The notes under the pieces: generated by a model | Databases searched by the model: none | What the model was told of the DNA's origin: nothing | Seen by the model: only the letters and a program-made list of their open reading frames with translations | In this document: positions 30,950-43,500 of the stretch, one piece after another | Position numbering within the stretch: position 1 is the stretch's first letter | How the letters are laid out: the number at the start of each line of letters is the position of its first letter | Assembly (NCBI GenBank): GCA_030248295.1 | Contig: JASANH010001265.1 | Span: 310,001-374,000 of the forward strand | Source: Mesodorylaimus sp. YZB2_4 | Taxonomy: Eukaryota > Nematoda > Enoplea > Dorylaimida > Dorylaimidae | Reading direction: 5' to 3' | Length of the DNA: 64,000 nucleotides | Made by a program: the position numbers and the translations under genes

Positions 30950-31910
30950 AAATAGCAAAATCCTTCAAAAATACTCTTTGGACATAAAACTGGACAAGTT
31001 CCAATTCCCTGATATCTCTCTCTAATCGTAAGATCGGATCTCAACCTTGCAGCAACCCTATTCCAGAACAGGCCGCAGGCAAGCATCATAAAGCCTGCTG
31101 CATTTACGTGTCTGGCCACCCTGCGTCTGATAGCCGCAGTCACATTGGTGGCTTTGCGAACAATCAAAGAAACGTGCCCGCTGAATTTAATATCGCAGGA
31201 TACTACAATACCAAGGTCCTCGTCGAAAAAATAATCTGTTTCTGACCATTCAAATGCAAGTTAGGTCGAGAAGGAAGTGCGTTAGGGCCATATCGAAACA
31301 GGATTGACTGGGATTGGCAACTCTTGACCAGCTGATTCGGGTGCAAAATCGATCACAAGTTAACAATTGGGGACCATCTCATCCGATTTCTAACTTGCAA
31401 CAAAAAGTCAGGAGCCGTCAGCGTAAGATTGTGCTTGTAAAATCGATACTGCCTTGATTTATATGAAAATCACACTCGCAGGTCGTTGATGTAGGCGATC
31501 AATAAAGTGGGGCAGATGACACTTCCTTATGGCACTCCGGAGGCTCCAGGGGTTGATGTTCAGCGGACAAATGACCATCAGTGGCCATCTTGTTAACGAT
31601 TCTACAGATACATGCAGCGAGCGAGTAAGCTTGCTTGGAATTTGGTTGAAGTGACCCCGCCAACTCATTGTCAGATTTCTGCAGTCCTGCAGGCGCCATG
31701 CAATTTACGGATGGCGCAGCCAAAGAGTGAACCAAGTAGATTTTATGAAAATCTGAAATACTGTACATAGTGTAAGCTCCGTCTGGCAATCGACAGCTTG
31801 GGACATCACCAAGCCAGGGACTAACGTTAGGTGAGAAAAATTGGTTGGCTGCCCTGGATTTTTGGCGTGGTGTCAAAAGTTCCATTGCCTCTTCACTCAA
31901 ATGCGGACGC
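30950..31910 (-). mobile_element. decayed non-LTR retrotransposon (LINE) reverse transcriptase
   Basis: On the minus strand near 31545-31480 the RT block reads GVP-stop-GSVICPTLLIAYINDL, matching the GVPQGSxLGPxLFxxYINDL block of Jockey/CR1-type elements, with the Gln codon mutated to TAA. Downstream, near 31425, YADG stands where YADD is expected. Near 31230-31000 follow EDLGIVVSCDIKFSGHV and an Arg-rich segment typical of the post-RT region. Several frame changes and stops are needed to join these, so it is a dead 5'-truncated copy. Confidence 0.8.
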
Positions 31911-32406
31911 TGACATATTCATGTTATGCTAGCCCCCAGAATTGCCACTTTGTAGTATGCGTTCGCACATTCATTTTCGCCCACATTTAGTCACAAGCAG
32001 AAGTATCTAGCTGTATGTTGTCACATCACTGACAGTGCAAATACTGGACATTTCGTAATTATGTTTCCATTTAAGTAACTGCAAAAATACTAAGATTTTT
32101 TTGCCATACACCTTTTCCAATTTACTGCTGTAAGCGCTGATTACAATTTCCTCCATGTGGGGAGGGGTACCACATGCTTCATCTTTTGTACCTAAGCTTG
32201 TCTACTGTAGTTTTTGTCTCCTCTTTTGTCGTATTCCCAATCGATATTCTTTGCGACGAAGACTTACGTGATTTTCGAAGTAGAGCATTGCTATGGCAAC
32301 CCTCACCGTATCAAAACAGTTCTCTCTCTTCTGTGCTCATAAATCTCCGGCAGACCTTTCCAGTCGTATACGACCTGATAACGTTGTAGGACAGGGTCGA
32401 TCCGAC

Positions 32407-33040
32407 ATGGGCGTGTACACCCTCTTGGTTGTTCTGTTCCTATTCCGCGAATCCACTTGTCTAGTCGTGACAACTGCAGCTGTGGCTAATGCTGGTGGTA
32501 ATGATGGAACGTATCTGAAACCGCTATCGGTACCTTGATCAAAATGTGCCTTTTAGAAGACGTAGATGTCATGAGTCGCATGCCAGGAAATTGCACCAGT
32601 GGCCAGTTTGATTGCGGCGAAAGGTGCATCCCGATAAAACGATTTCGAGATTGTCACGAAGACTGCAATGATGGATCCGATGAAGGTCATTTTGACAGCC
32701 AGTAAGGCTTTCCAGTTCAAAAGTACTACTATTTCTGTTTCAGTATGTTGGCCCGGATTCGTTCGGTGCTTGCCAACCGAGGGTGGCTGCGCTTGCGTGA
32801 AAACAGCAGACGCACCGCGTTTATGCCCTAGTCGGAAAGGTATGCGGATAACGAGCCCCTAATAAGGTTTTTACAGTTCATGAGGGATTTTTAGAGAGTA
32901 AGTTTTGCTCGCTGCCTCAGCAACAAATATTTCGGTGCAAAAATGGCAACTGCATTCCGAACACATGGGTCAATGATCACAACAACGATTGCGGGGATTG
33001 GAGTGACGAACAGTTGAGTGCGTTGCAGCCGCTACACTGA
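32407..33040 (+). CDS. small secreted two-LDLa protein, tandem paralogue of the next gene
   Basis: Predicted secreted, Cys-rich, 153 aa. Exons 32407-32497, 32557-32685, 32744-32839, 32895-33040 join in phase. A signal peptide ([18 protein letters not shown]) is followed by an LDL-receptor class A-like module ([20 protein letters not shown] ... DCNDGSDE), a short Cys-rich link ([10 protein letters not shown]) and a second LDLa ([20 protein letters not shown] ... CGDWSDE), then nine residues and a stop. The order of modules, their exon phases and the MPGNC start of the first module match the first third of the gene at 34256, so this is a duplicate that ends where the paralogue goes on into an EGF module. 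Acidic DxSDE motifs for calcium are kept. An AATAAA follows at 33128. Confidence 0.82.
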
Positions 33041-33127
33041 TGCCCTAGTGACATCTAGAGAGTTGTTCATATATCGTAGCTCGTGTGTAGTGACTGTCAG
33101 ATTATACTGCGGTATCGCGATTCGACA

Positions 33128-33133
33128 AATAAA
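33128..33133 (+). terminator. poly(A) signal of the small LDLa gene
   Basis: AATAAA 88 nt after the stop at 33038-33040, supporting this as a complete short gene and not a broken 5' piece of the next one. Confidence 0.65.
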
Positions 33134-34255
33134 CCTCATTTCTGACGACTAATCACAGCGGGTGCTAATGAGACGACGCAATGCGTCCTTGACCGATAGT
33201 CAGGCGGACAGTTGGCCCGCGTCTGTCACGTGACCCACGTAACAAGTAACGAGATTCTCTTTCGCCAGTCAGCTGACGAGTTACTAAGGCACAAAATCAG
33301 GACAGCGAAAATATTCGAGCGACGTCCCCATAAAAACCACACGACTATGAAACTTTTGTGGGACGCGAAAGTCGTGCGTGTACTGTCTTGGCAAAATAGG
33401 ATTTGGTTTCGAGGGGCAGAAGGGCCTAGTCAGGCGTAAGCACAGCTAACCTCCACCACGTTGTGGCTTCTAATCGTAACTCGCTAGTAAACCCGCCTTT
33501 CATTTAGTGCTGAACATAAAGTCTTTCCTGATTTCTGTTTTTTGATGGCAATCTTTTAGACATTTCCGAATGTGGAGCAAAATCCGATGCAGATTATGCG
33601 ATGTGCTGCTTAGTCCCAGCACCGTAATCCCGTAATGTGCTCTTATATGAATGCCTGATAGCCTACATAGGTCGGTACAGGCATGACTACTCCATCACTT
33701 AGACTACACACAATGAATGCCAGAGGACATAGGGAGATGGAAAAGGACAACGTGCTTGGGTGACGTGAAATGGCATAGTATAGCAAGGAGTGCTCCTCAG
33801 AGTAACTAGCCATCGTGGCGATTTCCTTAAGGCAAAGAATGACTTCTTTTGAGTCACGCATAAACGCCACAGCGCAAGGGTGGAAAGAATTCGGAGTGGC
33901 AAAGTTTCACGAGGAAAGTGGGAATACTTTATTGTAGTAGGAGGACACCTTTGTGACACGTGCTGCTGGTCATGCTGTGTGATAGCTGACTCATAAATAC
34001 TTATAGTAGCTTGGGAACTAGTGAACACAGCAAGCTGGCAGCGTTTACTCGGAAGAGGAGAGGTTTTAGTGAAAACAGACAGCGCTTTTTAGGTCATAGA
34101 TTCTCCGAGAAGGCTATTATTGTTTCTCAGGCCTCTCCTTAGCAACCGAATACGTCGCCAAGACACACTTTTTAAAGGATAGACGCTCGGACCGAACTCG
34201 TACTATCTAGCAATCATTGCTGGAGATAGAAGACAGCGGCACGACAACGACAGCC
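33134..34255. other. spacer between tandem LDLa genes
   Basis: About 1.1 kb with no recognised gene; it should contain the promoter of the large LDLa/vWA gene. Confidence 0.4.
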
Positions 34256-37200
34256 ATGGACATGGTTGGTTATTTGCCCTTGCTATCATTCCTATCAATC
34301 GCGTTCGGAGCTGATCTACACGATTTAGGTAAGCGCCTGAGTGAAGTTTGCTTCTTGGCAGCAGAACCAGATTAGCTCGCCTCTACGTAGACATACTTCG
34401 TCGCATGCCCGGTAACTGCAGCAGGAACATGTTCGACTGCGGTGAAAAGTGTATTTCCAGAGAACAATTCCGTGATTGCACTCCTGATTGTGAAAGCGGA
34501 ATCGACGAGGAGTGCTGGACTGGAAGCACTAAATGCGACGGGTAAGTTGATGATAGCTGGCTTTCAGCATCAAGTTTAGAGGAGTGATCAACCCCATCGC
34601 ATTTCGGTTCAGGTGTCGTTGTGTCGACCCCAAGGACGTCAATCGATTGTGTTTGGAAAAAAACCGTAAGCACAGCATACGCGCATAGCTGCACTAAGAT
34701 GCTGACTTGACCCTGTTGTCTCTTGTAGATGTTAACAACAAGCTGTGCACGATCGCAAGCCGATACATCTGTGCGAATAAGCAGTGCGTGCTGAGAGAAT
34801 GGGTTGCGGATGGTAGGAACGACTGCGGGGACTGGAGCGACGAAAGTAAGCCCTGCATTGACTGAATTTATGGTTTGGGTGGCCAATGGCTGATTTTAGA
34901 TCCTTGTCTCAACGGTATCAATCCGTGTCCAAACCAGCCTGGCGTCGTTTGCCGCTTCATCAAACCTAGCGGATTCCAGTGCGGCTGCTCTTCAGCGAGT
35001 GAAACATTCACAGGGGGCTCTTGTGTGCCAGGTAGGACGAACTCTTAAAAAGTTTGCCTTCCTCTATTTCTCTATTTACGCTAGTCACTGCTGCACCCAC
35101 ATTACCTCCAACAACGACCCCAGTGCCAACAATCAACCCTCCATTACCAAGAAGCTGTAATTTGCCTCAGCTCAGCAACGTGCAGAGACCAGTGCCATCG
35201 TCATTGGGGGTTGTATTCAATACCAAGATGTCCATGAATTCAGAGAAAAATTTCCTGGTAAGATGACTTTTGACCACAAAGCACCCAATTTTTCACTATA
35301 ACATCGAAGGCTGATGCAATCACGGAAACTTGGTTCACGACGACCGCAACTGAACCAAAAATCAAGAACTTTGTGCTATTGCCGTATGGACCAAGTGAGC
35401 CAGACTGCGATGTGCCAAGGGTACCAAGTCTATAAATATATGTGCTGCACCTCGATTTCAGTTGTTGGTGATGTCATCCGCACAGTTTCTATTCAGCAAA
35501 TCTTCGAAGGTATTCAACAACTGAGTGGTACCTCCCGTGTCGACTGCACAGATCCAGCCATGGCAGCCATCATGGCCGCCATTCAATCTGTCGAACCAGA
35601 CAGTGTGTTGTTCGTGTTCACTGACGGAGCTGCTCGCGACTTTGCTAGCGCAGATTCAACTTTGGCTGCAGCCTTGAGCAAGTCTGTTAAAGTAAGTTAA
35701 TTTAATACGGAGCTATTCATTTTGACGAGACAGTAGTCTTATATTTCGCAGACAAATTTCATTATCACTAGCACATGCCCTGTCAACCAGACTGTCAATG
35801 ATGCATTTAATCGGCTGGCGACAGCGACTGGAGGAGAGATATTTAGGATCGATAAGTCTGCGTCTGACTACAATTCGGTAAGCTATTCTGCATTATGCAG
35901 ATAGTAAATATCGCTTTGATTCAATTTGCGACCCTTTACAGGAGGAATCAGTCCACTGAACATTCTCAGGGCTTTGCACTAAATTGATTTCGGTTTTCCT
36001 TACAAATGCTGTTTTCCAGATCCTTCAATATACGACACGCGAACTGAAACAGAATTTCACTACAGTTGATATGGCTCACTTCATCGATCGTGGATCGATT
36101 GTGATTCCAACAGATGCTGGAATGGATGAGCTTATCATTTCAGCTACTGGCACTAATGTCATACTTACCCTAAATGCGAGTAAGCCTCCTCCTGAGTGCG
36201 TCTACTTATACTCCTGAGAGGTAATACCATTTCAGCCAATTCCTATTCTTATCTCATCCGCTTGCCCAATGTGAAAGCAGTGTCGTTCCGTAATCCAGTC
36301 CCAGAATTTATCAATATCACTGCTTCTGGGACTGGCCACATCAACGTACGAGTGGCAGCTATCGGCATGCCATCAGTCAATGTCGTACTGTCACCAAATC
36401 CATTGCTAACCAATGCAATCATCGGTGGCCAAATAGAGTTTGGTAATGTGCAACAGAATCGTTCAACTTCTTGTCTCATGTGCTCCTGTCTTTTAGGCTC
36501 TCCTGTCCAGGCCCTGGTTAGTGCCACAGCAGGATCGCTAACTACACCTGGTTTTCCTCTGTCGTCGATCATAGTCAAGGAAGTCGAAACGGGGTCGATA
36601 TTGTTTCAAGGACCTTTGAAGTTGAATCGAACTGACAGCACCGGTCGGCAGATATACTATTCGCCTAAGTTCTTTCCAACTTGTCGTCCGTTTGTCATTG
36701 AGGTAAGCGCTATTTCCTCATACACTCCACCCTGAACACCAACTGCGAATATTTAGGTATTTGGTACCAATGACTGCAATGAACGCTTTCAACGTATGTC
36801 CGATGTGTTTCAAGCCGTGGCCGCCGACTACACCACGCGCGTGCCTGGGTCGTGTCCGCAAGGTCAACTGGATTGCTCGGATGGTGTTTGCGTTCCAGTG
36901 AACGTGATTCGGGACTACAAGGCTGACTGTCCATCGGGAATCGATGAAGCTCGTGCCATGGACGATTATAATTGCAACAACAACTGCTCTGCTTGTGCTG
37001 GTGAGCCAGGCAGGAATTTGTGTGTGTGTTTTTTACAATCTGATTTTTCAGGCGGCCTGAACTGGTGCAGTAAGCCGAACACGCTCAAGTGCGCGAATGG
37101 GAACTGTGTTCCGCTTTCTTGGATGAATGATGGCTTTGATGACTGCGGGGATGGGACTGACGAAAAGCGTAAGTCTAGAGAACGCATTTTAGACTACGAT

Positions 37201-38182
37201 AGCAGGTAGTTGAGTTTTGCTTCGTTCAATTTACTGTAATATCAAGCACATAAGGTGTGGCCCTGGAGTAACTGTTAATTCGCAATATGCCGAACAGCTA
37301 TTACTTTCACAGATGACCGCTACTGCTTTTTAGCGCCCACCACCACGACTTCAACAACAACTACGACCACAACGACCACTCGAGCTGCCACAACTCCTGC
37401 AACCACTCCACCTAGTACCACACCGCGTGATTCCTATCCAGTCACATTGGACCCCGCTCCTGACTTGAGTATGCTTATTCTTTTCGTGATCAGTGGACTT
37501 TAGAAGAGACTGACCACCTTATTTCAGGCACCGACGAAATATACAAACGCATTTATAACAATACTTGCAATCGGCCACCAGGACGCAGTTTCCAGTGCAG
37601 CGACGGCACTTGCATTCCAATCGAGAAGTTCCGGGATTGCGCTATTAATTGCCGGGATGGCAGTGATGAGGGTAGGTCCATAACTGATGCCGTTTCCTCC
37701 ATTATCACGTTTCTTCTCTTCTTAGTTTGTCCAACTGGTCTCACCAAATGTCCAAACTGCAAATGTGCCGCTCAAGTCAGCACAGCCCCACCGTGCATGG
37801 ATTCTCAAAGTAAGAAGCACTTTGTTGCCCAAACACGCAGTCACTGTTCCAATTTTAGTGCGCGAAATCTGCACCCGTCAAACCATGTATCCATGCCGCG
37901 CCCCGGATTACTGTACTCGAATTGTAGATCTGCTCAATGGCGTGCAAAACTGTGTGGACAACTCTGATGAGGGTAAGCAGGGTCTGCTTCCGCTCTTAGT
38001 TCCGTACATCAGTAATCTCCTGCCTAGATCCAAGCTACTTGGACGAATGTTATTTGGGACTGGCCCACTGCGACAGACACTCCTACTGCCACAATATTGT
38101 GGGTGGCGCATACGAATGCGTATGTGTATTTGGTTTTCAAGGCAATGGGACTTACTGCGATCGACCACACAGTCGCCGATGA
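34256..38182 (+). CDS. secreted LDLa/EGF/vWA multidomain protein
   Basis: Predicted extracellular protein of 906 aa from 19 phase-matched exons: 34256-34328, 34376-34541, 34613-34665, 34729-34845, 34900-35031, 35085-35257, 35310-35394, 35462-35691, 35752-35877, 36020-36179, 36236-36442, 36497-36702, 36757-37000, 37052-37168, 37334-37468, 37528-37671, 37726-37809, 37859-37972, 38028-38182. Order: signal peptide; two LDLa modules; an EGF-like module; Thr/Pro linker; a vWA-like domain (about residues 220-390, with FVFTDGA); a beta-rich region; two LDLa; a long Thr-rich, probably O-glycosylated linker (37334-37430); two more LDLa-like modules; a terminal EGF module. The vWA-like domain lacks an obvious DxSxS metal site, so it may not bind metal. 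The combination recalls nematode LDLa/vWFA proteins. No TM segment: secreted or matrix. Ligand unknown. Confidence 0.88.
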
Positions 38183-38331
38183 CTAGAGTGACCTAGAAAA
38201 TTGGCAACAGGGTCGACACGTTTGCCATTTCAATTTAGGAAACCCGATAAACCAATGTTAGTGTTGTGATGGATGACAGTCCCCCTAACCCCATTGTTTC
38301 CCGCTGTCATTTTCTCGCCTGGATGATTTTT

Positions 38332-38337
38332 AATAAA
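38332..38337 (+). terminator. poly(A) signal of the LDLa/vWA gene
   Basis: AATAAA about 150 nt after the stop at 38180-38182. Confidence 0.65.
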
Positions 38338-39200
38338 TTCTAAAATCCTCACGTGAAATTTTGATAAATTACAGTGTTTGCCTGGGTTTTATTCCGTCGA
38401 ATGAGTTGGCGCTAGTGAAAATAAATCATCAGCTGATGCACCTGCTTCTCCTTTCTGGACACCTGCGGCGGGTCCGCTGTTGCTACCTGCGAAAGAACGG
38501 TGTCTCCCAATACATTTCCTACGTAGCAGCAGTGGCTGTCTTCAGTGCGAAGAGTAATGAGGCCTTATTTTTGGCAACATTTAAAGAAACATGCACGCGA
38601 TCCATTAGTGTCGAGGTAGCAAGAGTTAATGCGAGTGTGATCGTCCCCGTTGTCACCCGGATCTCGCATCAGGCCTGTAACTACTCACTATCAGCACAGC
38701 CATGCTCGTAATCCTACTGTACCTTGAATCATATTTCAGGCTTGGATACTGTTACACTCCGCGCCTACGAAGAGGGGGCGCAGTGGTAATATCGCATATA
38801 CTTGAACGATAAAATGCCTATAGACATCTATCTTTGCTGAGCCTGAGCATCCTCTATCGTTCATCAGTTCCATGAGCTTGGCCTTTGACACACATATAGG
38901 CCGCCTTATGCTTTTATCCTCTGCTTCCTGTCAGTCAGTAAGTCCTAAATAGTGAGTTGATATCCAGCGGAACAGCTCAGCTAATCACGAATGTGTCACT
39001 TGTGTAACACAAGACGCGTTTGAAAAGATCAACCAAGTAAAGTGCTATGCTTGCCTGTATTACATGAGTAAGCGTCACTGGGAGAAAGGGCATTACAAAC
39101 TGTAAGCACAAATCATGAATTTGGTTCCGCACTTGACAACATGTTTCCAGTCCGACATATATCTGAATAAAATGTATTCTCATTCCAGTTTAAAACCGAT
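38338..39200. other. intergenic, nothing recognised
   Basis: Short frames only, none with motifs or splice support. Confidence 0.4.
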
Positions 39201-39574
39201 TTATTTGTCCTTTGTTTCTTTGAACAGGGGTAGACAGTGCTTAGGTAACTGCCCGAATCGTTGTTCCAATCTTTGCCTCGTCTCGGCGCTCGTATTCTCG
39301 TTCACCAGCTCGCCGAGCATGCTGCACAGAAGTTTCATTTTGACCATTAGACGAGCCGTCAGTTTATTTCCGACTGCGCCTACGGCCGATTTTGGTTTCT
39401 GCACGGTCCCTTAAAGGCAATGCTAAAGATAAGTTGAAACACACTCGAGCCGAGAATTGGAGGGCAGAATCGAATATTAAAGGGATGCTTACCAACCGGC
39501 AAATATAATGTTTCCGCCAAAATGTTTGATCCCAGAAGAGCGCATAAAAGCACGACTTGCACAATTTTGCTCAT
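39201..39574 (-). CDS. putative small secreted protein, 96 aa
   Basis: Not recognised. Two exons, 39493-39574 and 39201-39409, join in phase with GT/AG ends across an 83-nt intron. The first encodes a good signal peptide (MSKIVQVVLLCALLGSNILA, then ETLYLPV). The mature part, about 75 residues, is basic, has two Cys and a predicted amphipathic helix around LLCSMLGELVNENTSAE, and ends KETKDK. It lacks the dibasic cleavage pattern of a neuropeptide precursor. Evidence is the signal peptide plus matched splice phase; it could still be chance. Confidence 0.45.
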
Positions 39575-40504
39575 TTTTTAAGCTCGAAGAAGCTGCTCGA
39601 GGATAGGCTGGACTCGTGCAATAGAGTCCGAGCTAGATCTTATTTCGACTTGCTTATTCCCCTCGGTGGCTCCCTGTCATTGCCACCTGCCCCAGCCATC
39701 CATTGACGCAATTGGTTAGTGATAGAAGTCCGAACGAAAGGCTATATCCGCTAATGATCCACGCTCGAGGCGTCTCAGACCATCAGAAATTGGCATTTAC
39801 TCGTGTCCAATCCGCTTTTAGAAAAATGCTTTTAGTTGAAGTAGAAAAACGAGCTTTCGCAAAAAGCTCTTCAAGAAAGAAAGTCTGTTTGCGAATTGGA
39901 CATGCTGTCATGGCCTAACACGCTAACTAAGCACGCATTTCCCAAAGATGTATTGAAAATTGGCTCGGAGCGCACGCACTCGCAAACACACGACCTCATT
40001 CCGCCTCAATGAACTATAATTCCCTTTTTGTACATTTTTCACGAAAAGACTAATCCGAGTGCATTGTCGACCAACCGTAAACACTTGCATTGCAGTGCAA
40101 AGATGTGTCCGAGCGCAGCAGAATAAAATCTCAAAAAGAAGTCAGCGCATTTCATGAGTCTGTTGCCAAAATAGAGTAGGATAGAAAACGAAGGAGATAT
40201 TTGTCAAAAACCACGCAATGACTCGACCCAGCACAGTCGGGATTGGCCTCGAGCCATAGCGAAGTGTCGAATTCGAGCGAACGTCTTCTCACTCCAAACG
40301 TCCCAATAACTGAACGAACTACGGCACGCGACTCGGCCTCCCTCTTTCCATTTATGAAAACTACTGTACTTTCAACTGGTATTTATCATAGGGCAAACAA
40401 AAACGCCACTGCAGTTTCCTGTTTCATGAACTGTCTAGAATAGGACGCGGTGAATAGCGTCCGTACCTAGATCGCAGTCTACAGTACAGCCCATCATCGA
40501 GACC
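39575..40504. other. divergent promoter region
   Basis: About 930 bp between the small secreted gene (-) and the Cys-loop receptor (+). No coding signal seen. Confidence 0.4.
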
Positions 40505-43500
40505 ATGCATCGATTCGGGATCCCACTTTTTATTTGCTCTATTATGTTTTTCTTATTTCAAGTCCAATGGTAAGTGGCTGGTTATCAGGTTCGCACATGG
40601 TCAGTAAAGGCGAAGGCTTTTGTTTTAGCCTATCTTACATCGAGAAGGGCATGCTCGATCGCCTGCTGACATACTATGACGAGAAAGTCAGACCTGCGGA
40701 CAGAAGGAACTTCTTGGCCGATCCAAGCTCGCCACCTGTCGTCATCAATGCTTCATTGGCTATTCGGCACATGACCTTCCGAGATTCTGTATGTGAATAG
40801 GAATGGATTGCGATGGCCTCAGATGTTAGGGAAGGGTATCAAACAGAATTTACGCAGCCTAGCCTGACCTCGGGTACTCTCATAAGGAGAATATTCTGTA
40901 CAGTATGTCTAACCAGAATGACCTTGAGCCAAATGTTCGTTCGAATTATGGAATTACCAGCCTAATCCCCGCCCATTTCTACTCCCTCTTTTCAGGTACT
41001 CACTCTAGACTTGGAACTGAATGAAGCCTGGTACGACTCACGACTACAAGGTAGCGAGAAAGTGAGGCAACGATTTCAGCTGCCGAGCGACATGCGTGTT
41101 TGGGTACCTCAAGGCGCCCCCGAAACAAACTCGAAACCATCAGCATGCCAAAATAGGAAGTTGTATATTTCTGATACAGCAAGGTTGGAAAGCCAATGCA
41201 GGTCAGTCCGGCATGTTGCCCTTGGGGTTCGATTGTGCATACATATGTTGCAATGCACTTCGTTGGCCTTCATCCAGGCTTACTGTGATATAATAAATGG
41301 GTAGGACTGCCCGAGGTCTTCGCCATACCTCTCCTAACATTATTTTTTATGTCCGACCATCCCAGTCTTGATTTTCCAACTTCAAACGTTTTCATTGACT
41401 ATTCTTTTCAGATTCGTCATTCAGGTTGACTGTCAAGGCGGATATATGAACTTTCCTTTCGATTCACACAGCTGTCTGGTTGAAATCGAAGCAGGTACTA
41501 GTTTATGCTGAACCAATCGCTCATGTGTGCTTATTGATCATTTTTATTCCCTAATTAGCCGATTCGACTGACGTTAGTTACATGTGCGATTCGTGCCTGG
41601 AGCCACCCGAGCAGTCGGTAGCTCCTATCTATTTCACCGTTCGCTCATCGGCCCGCACGCACTCCTTGTCCAAGTCGGATACTTACATCAGCCTTCTCGA
41701 CTCTTTAACGACCACCATTACTCCCAGCACAACAGGTAGGGCCCTCTAATTTTTTCCTTATCTACGCATATCGTAGTTTTGCCGTATACAAAAGAATGAA
41801 GTCATCCTTTGGGGCAAACGGACGGGCCTGGACGACTCGACATTTTTGTCAGTTTTAAGGGTGTTGGGTTGAGTGGAACGAGGAATCCGTTCTTCGGCCA
41901 CTATGCGTCGGGAGTTTTTTCAAAACACGATCTAGTTTTCTAAATCAGCCTTTAATTTTCCAACTGGCGCGTACCGTATTCAGTGTGTGAAGTTCTTTCG
42001 CCCTTCGATGCACACCCGCCCAATGTGCAGAACAGAACCGCTTTTTGGAAACTCATAAAAATGAACGGAACCGGGCTCTATTAGGAGCGAAGATGATGCG
42101 CTATGCCGACACTGCCAGCAGGTTTTTGTGACAGTAAAATAAATACCATTCTTTTCACGCATTGGGGGTTCCAAAATAGGCGCAATAGAAGGCGGGTAGT
42201 TTGAAAAAGTGCAATTTGTTTTTGTCCCTCAAGCGGCGTAGTGAAGGCGACAGGGTGTCGTTGTAACACGAATGGGCCATTTGGGGTAAATGGGGCTAAT
42301 TAGAGGCGGGTGCAGTTTCGGTTAAGATCATTCGGAGTGAGATTAATGATCAGTGTCATAACGGCCCTCTCGTGAAAATACATCAAAGACTCTTTTCGAA
42401 TGGGTTTTTGACGAAGAAAAATACGCGTATTAGGGCCAATACCCAACCTGTAATGAAAGGAGACCACTGGAGAACTCGGCCATTTTTACGGCTTGGTAAT
42501 AAAAGTTCAGCGGAATGTTGTGGGGCTGGTCACCGACACGCATTTACAGTCTACCCGCTGTCACAGCAGACAGAGCATCATCAGCAGCACCATTCTCATG
42601 TTTGCTCCCCCAAAAAATGTATCAGAGCAAAGACCGCCATCAAGGCAAAGGGCACAAGCAAGGTATATTCATCCGGAGCTTTTGCCGCTCTGTAAACCGC
42701 GTTCATCCAACCATAATCTTCTGCAGTCATCCATGGCTAAATTGCCACACTGAAGTGAACAAGCATATTGATCGTGCTGGTAAGGCTTGTCTTGTGCTTA
42801 TAGTGGGGCAACGACTGAAACGAAGGAGGCTCGGGAAAAAGACGGCCAAGCTGGCTAGGACGGCCAAAAAACGCACAACTCCCGTTTATGACCTTTATGA
42901 TTATGAGCTGGAAGGTCCAGAAGATGAAGCTGCTCGTATGAGGCTAGGTAGGTGCCACAATTTGTGCTTCACTCTGGCGGGGCGGGATGACATTTCTGAA
43001 ACCACGATCACACCAGCATCGGTAGAGAGACTCGCAGCTTTCATGTTCTTCAGCGATTGGCAGGATGATCGCTTTGGAGATTGTGCTGACGCGGTCAGCA
43101 GCTGGTTACTACGTGGTCACTGCCATGGTAAAGCGCGGTATTCTCAATATAGGCTAAGATGACACGAACTACGTTTCAGCTGCCCGCGGTGCTCATGGTA
43201 ATGCTGGCTTGGATATCGGCCTTCAGTCACAGAAAAATGATCAAGGTCACACTGCAAAGCACAGCCGTGTTTGCTTTGATCGTGCTGGTAAGGGTACTTC
43301 AGCACCATGAATCCTCGCTTGTTGCCTGGGGATATAAGACTTTACAGGGGTCAGACCAGACCTAGGTGAGGGGGCCCAAGCCAATCAAGCTTCTGCTCAC
43401 TCCCATTCACCGCCTGCTTGTTCATTTTTAGTGGGGCAACCATCGTGACACGCCTACAGTAACCGCCCTCGACCTGTGGTTACTTTGTTGTTTGTGCTTC

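Noticed and set aside
42515..43162. 215-codon plus-strand frame in the Cys-loop receptor
   Set aside because: Only 42804-42947 fits the receptor by phase; the pre-TM1 segment GYYVVTAM is in another frame, so the long frame is not a separate gene.
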